Shown: in pieces, positions 60,520 to 64,000 of the stretch
Layout: the number at the start of each line of letters is the position of its first letter
Numbering within the stretch: the first letter of the stretch is position 1
Source: Elysia chlorotica
Taxonomy: Eukaryota > Mollusca > Gastropoda > Plakobranchidae
Reading direction: 5' to 3'
Length of the DNA stretch: 64,000 nucleotides
Assembly: GCA_003991915.1 (NCBI GenBank)
Contig: RQTK01000078.1
Coordinates: 666,156 to 730,155 of the forward strand
Program-made: the position numbers and the translations under genes
Notes under the pieces: model-generated
Seen by the model: the letters and a program-made list of their open reading frames with translations, nothing else
Told to the model about the DNA's origin: nothing
Databases searched by the model: none

Positions 60520-60700
60520 GATCAGGCTGACTTTTCGAGGGCTGATACAAGCTTTGAGAGCCACACCGTTTTAAGCCCCTGTTTGTCCATGTAATGGATC
60601 ACTTGAGTGTAAGGTAACCAGGTTATTGGGATCAGCATATTCGATCTACGTATCGCCTTGAGGTCTTCTCTGCAGGTAATCAGAGCCCGGAGACCGAGCC
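60520..60700 (-). CDS. Possible terminal exon, unrecognised
   Basis: On the minus strand a TTACCTGCAG acceptor-like site is followed by EDLKAIRRSNMLIPITWLPY, TQVIHYMDKQGLKTVWLSKL, VSALEKSA and TGA. The region and about 120 bp upstream are GC-richer than the surroundings, and the upstream part is open in a different frame (TDLSIQAESERAGQPRARSP), suggesting coding history. I do not recognise the protein. Confidence 0.3.
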
Positions 60701-60849
60701 CGGGGCTGCCCAGCCCTCTCACTTTCCGCCTGGATGCTCAGGTCGGTCACCAGGAGACACTGACATCACAGGGACACGGGAAGACACTCTGCCGGCCAAA
60801 CAGAAAGAAAAACGTTTTTTTTCCTCGAAAAACCTTTACGCTTTAAGGA

Positions 60850-61840
60850 GAGGTGCCCTAGCTGCCCAAATGCAGTTTTATCCTGTTGTAAAATCAATAT
60901 CTTACTCTCTGCATGGCAACTCGTCTCAAAATTTCATTTTAAATGTCATTTGACACAAGCCTTTCTCAGACAATAAATCGGAATTACTACAAAAGACATA
61001 GACTTTGAACATTTTAGATGAACTTGTAGTATAATATAGTGATGCATTAGGTGGAAATAAGTTGTCTTTTTCCTTCGTAACGGTTCTTTACTCTCCCTTT
61101 CTAGCTTGTCCGAAAAAAAGTGTAGGCTTTAATATGTAATTTAGCTCCAGAATGAAACTCATCATTCATTGCTGAATTTTGCTTAATGTGCCATTTATAA
61201 CAGACTAATACAATGTTGTTGTTTTTACATTAAAATCAGTTACTTCAACTTATACCAAATACGTTAAACTATTTTCCATTATTTTAAATAAATTTTTCAT
61301 GGCGAGGTAATTGAGGAATATGTCTGCTGTCTTTGCCGCAAAGAAAAAAAGAGATTTAAATTTCCTGGGACTAATACTGTTGAAACTTTATTTTTTTTGT
61401 TTTGCCAATTATCTTCAACGTTTGTTAATAAGAAACTGTGTTAAGGCTTGTTACAAATGAACTGATTTAAACGGATTTATTACACCGTCTTTAAAATCAA
61501 AAGAAATATTTCCGTAATCATTAACCTAACGAATCAGGCAGGAACTCCTGACAAGAGAGTCGTGATAGTTTTGTAACAAAATAATGGAGAGAAACCAGAT
61601 TTGTCCAGTCGTAACATTTTAATAGCAACCCATACACAATCTACATTTTTATCAAAGCAGCTGAGAATTCTCTCTAGAATACATGTGTTAAATATTACTG
61701 TGTAAGTTTAATTCTTGAAATACCAACGTTACAAAACTTCATAAAAGACATTCATTTGTCTTTGTGACACTTAAAATTTTGAGAAGGTGATATGGAAGCA
61801 ACTAGGCTTTAAATGAAATTTAAAAATACTTCTGGATAGT
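60850..61840. other. Anonymous AT-rich DNA
   Basis: No gene or element is recognised. Confidence 0.5.
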
Positions 61841-61854
61841 AATGGGTCGTAGGT

Positions 61855-62112
61855 TGGTTGGTTGGTTGATTGGGTTTTTAACGTCCAACATCACTAACTT
61901 ATGGCTATATCGTGGACGGGCCCCAAGACGGACGTCTGACAATTTTATGTGCTGCCACACACGAGACAGGGTGGGGATACCATGACTCCTGTTTCAGCCG
62001 GTCACATTATACTGACACCGACCCAACCAGTAGGGATTGCAACAGCCAGGATTCGAACTCGAGACCTTTTGCGTCGGAAGCCGAAGTTCTACCCCTGGAC
62101 CACCGCGCCCCC
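61855..62112 (-). mobile_element. tRNA-derived SINE, type 1 (young)
   Basis: A full-length minus-strand copy: head GGGGGCGCGGTGGTCCAGGG with B box GAGTTCGAATCC, complete body and 3' end GGACGTTAAAAACCC, then an (AACC)n tail. The 14-bp target duplication AATGGGTCGTAGGT at 61841-61854 and 62113-62126 is perfect, so insertion is recent. Confidence 0.95.
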
Positions 62113-62126
62113 AATGGGTCGTAGGT

Positions 62127-64000
62127 ACAATGTTGCAGAAGCTTACAATTCGTTTTAAACCTTATTAAGCTAACTAATTACGACCCTATGGCAACATTTT
62201 GCATTGATATTAAGTAATATATTTTAAACCTATGAATTACTTCGGATTTTTTTAAAGCTAGGTCGTGATATTACCATGATATTTAGAATGTGAGACTACG
62301 TGTAGGTAACAATAGAGCTACTTATTTTTTGAAGGAAAACTCTTCATACCTTTACACGTTTAAACATAACAATACTAAATACTACGCTTTCTTGACAATT
62401 GGTTTAACTCTTGAAAATCTAAAACGATTGATGATAAGTAACGTTTTTCTATCTCGTCTGCATTTTGTAAAGAAAAAAGCTTCCTCGGCAAGGCCAAAAG
62501 TGATTTTCAGATAGAACTTTGTAACTGTATAGACGATCTCTTTTGTCACATCCTGGCGATCCAAACACACAGCGCAGGCCACTCTTACGGTCTCATTAAC
62601 TTAACTTTATAATGAAAATAGAATCAATTCAATTTTTGATTATATAATTACATTCTTTTGTTTATGATAGTAGTTTACCATTCTATAGAGGTATATCTCT
62701 TACAAGTATCATTCAGACACATTGCCTTCTGAAACAGTACATTTCTGCTAAGCAACATCAGGTAAGTTTTAAACCTCGCTTGGGACAAAGAACAGCTTGA
62801 ATTACCCTAAAACAGGCTTTAAGTTGGCAAAATATTCGATTTTTTAAGGGCACCCTTAAAAATACTGGTTTCGGTTCTACTGAACCCAACTTAGCTGCGG
62901 GGATGGAGAAAATACCCACATGTCTTAAATGTTAATAATGGGTACATACTTTTCATGCATGTGCGTTGCACACGAAATTGAATTGCATTCTTTGGGATTT
63001 TAATCATCATTATGATTTTTGTCGTTCTCAAGATGATATCAATATGTGTTGTATGATGCGGTTACATGGTTATTATATTTCATAGTTGAAATCACTGCGT
63101 AGACGCCATTCAGAGCTGCAATGCCATTCATTTTCTTGTAAGGACTATAAGAGAGTGTCAGCGTCTGTGGCTTATCAGAAAAATGTTTCAGGAAACTTTT
63201 CTGTAAAGTCCATTTATTGTATTTTCGCCACCTAAATATGTGGAATGAATATATTTTCATTAAATGCAAATTTACAAACCACATATTTATTGTAAGTAAA
63301 TACAAAAAATATGACATGAGAAAAAAAAGCTAAAGAATCAATACAGAGTTTGAACGAAATTGCGTGTCATGCCAAACTCTGTAACTCATACACAATTCAG
63401 ATCTGAGTAAGTCCAAACGCAAACGCACGCAAGCGTCGCTAACCACGGTGGGATGTAACTTTCTCAAACATTAAAGAAGAGCACGTTCGATCTATAAGAT
63501 CAGCTTCCGTCTATTGCATCAGTCACGCCTTCTATTCATTTAGGGAGACAAAAAAAAAAGACAGAAGTGAATATCTTCCCCAGTCTCTTGCCATCTCGCA
63601 AGGTTCAATCAATTTTTTTTTACAATGCACCAACACGTCTTTTTTTCTGAAGTCAATGTTATATAAGATCAAGAGAAAATCTAAACATTAGAGAAATACG
63701 TGGTAATGTATTTCTCCATGTAACAAATTACTCTATAGGCATTTTTAAATGGTTCTGGATATAATACGTATTCAACACTTTGATGGCACATCTCTCTTGG
63801 TTATAAATTGAACTATTTTAAACAGTAGCCCTTCTCTTTTTTTAAAATAACAATTGTTATTTATAATAAAAAACATGAATATACACCCCCCTTAAAATGT
63901 GTTGTTTTATAATACCGCATAAACCCTTACTTTAAGATTGTTCTATTTGCGCTTAATTTTTACCTCATGCCACAATACAAATTTCAGAACACTTAAAAAA
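62127..64000. other. Anonymous AT-rich DNA
   Basis: Short open frames (62290-62582, 63039-63317) match nothing I know, and no repeat family is recognised. Confidence 0.5.

Noticed and set aside
61855-62112. Genuine tRNA genes at A/B-box matches
   Set aside because: Each match is followed by the common SINE body and 3' tail and is bounded by target duplications; none folds as a complete tRNA with an acceptor stem.

Overview
This is an AT-rich, intron- and repeat-dominated stretch of an animal genome, most likely a mollusc and probably a gastropod. That reading is an inference from an arthropod/mollusc-style chitin-deacetylase exon pair, a secreted Ig-plus-coiled-coil pseudogene like gastropod FREP/CREP lectins, abundant tRNA-derived SINEs, Penelope-like elements and very frequent GA/CT, CAA and GATA microsatellites. 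There is no bacterial-type gene organisation. Most long open frames here are translations of simple repeats or SINEs. The assembly has two N gaps (31421-31581 and 51683-51888).

Layout. 1-5200: simple repeats and a decayed LINE (endonuclease, RT scrap, RNase H, C-terminal Cys/His finger) that seems to be split by a 39-bp minisatellite and a long GA array. 5657-6648: two minus-strand exons of a chitin-deacetylase-like gene joined by a GC-AG intron. 7100-13800: a SINE, a 60-bp tandem duplication inside an open frame, a decayed minisatellite field, a fold-back MITE and a near-perfect 239-bp-arm palindrome. 16700-19500: CAA and GA arrays, a perfect heat-shock-element-like motif, and a 30-bp inverted repeat around a GA array. 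21057-24930: two overlapping Penelope-like fragments sharing an identical 569-bp segment; the second ends in two tandem hammerhead-ribozyme motifs, one with an intact core. 25000-36000: mostly unrecognised non-coding DNA. 36000-46400: two adjacent SINEs, a CR1/L2-like LINE tail, the Ig/coiled-coil pseudogene, a LINE with CCHC ORF1 and RNase H but no RT, a third SINE and an RTE-like LINE scrap. 47300-51700: two inverted copies of an unclassified composite repeat carrying a second SINE type. 52400-54610: a broken MADF-domain ORF split by a young SINE, followed by a complete but dead mariner. 57500-62130: the second MITE copy, more SINEs (one with a different tRNA-like head, one inside a CTA array) and a possible terminal exon. 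The rest looks like anonymous intergenic or intronic DNA.

How it fits together. Only the chitin-deacetylase exons look like part of a living host gene. The other biology is that of repeats: SINEs with different tRNA-like heads sharing one body, retroelement debris, and self-cleaving RNA motifs in a Penelope-like element. No LTR retrotransposon, retrovirus, Polinton or toxin gene was recognised.
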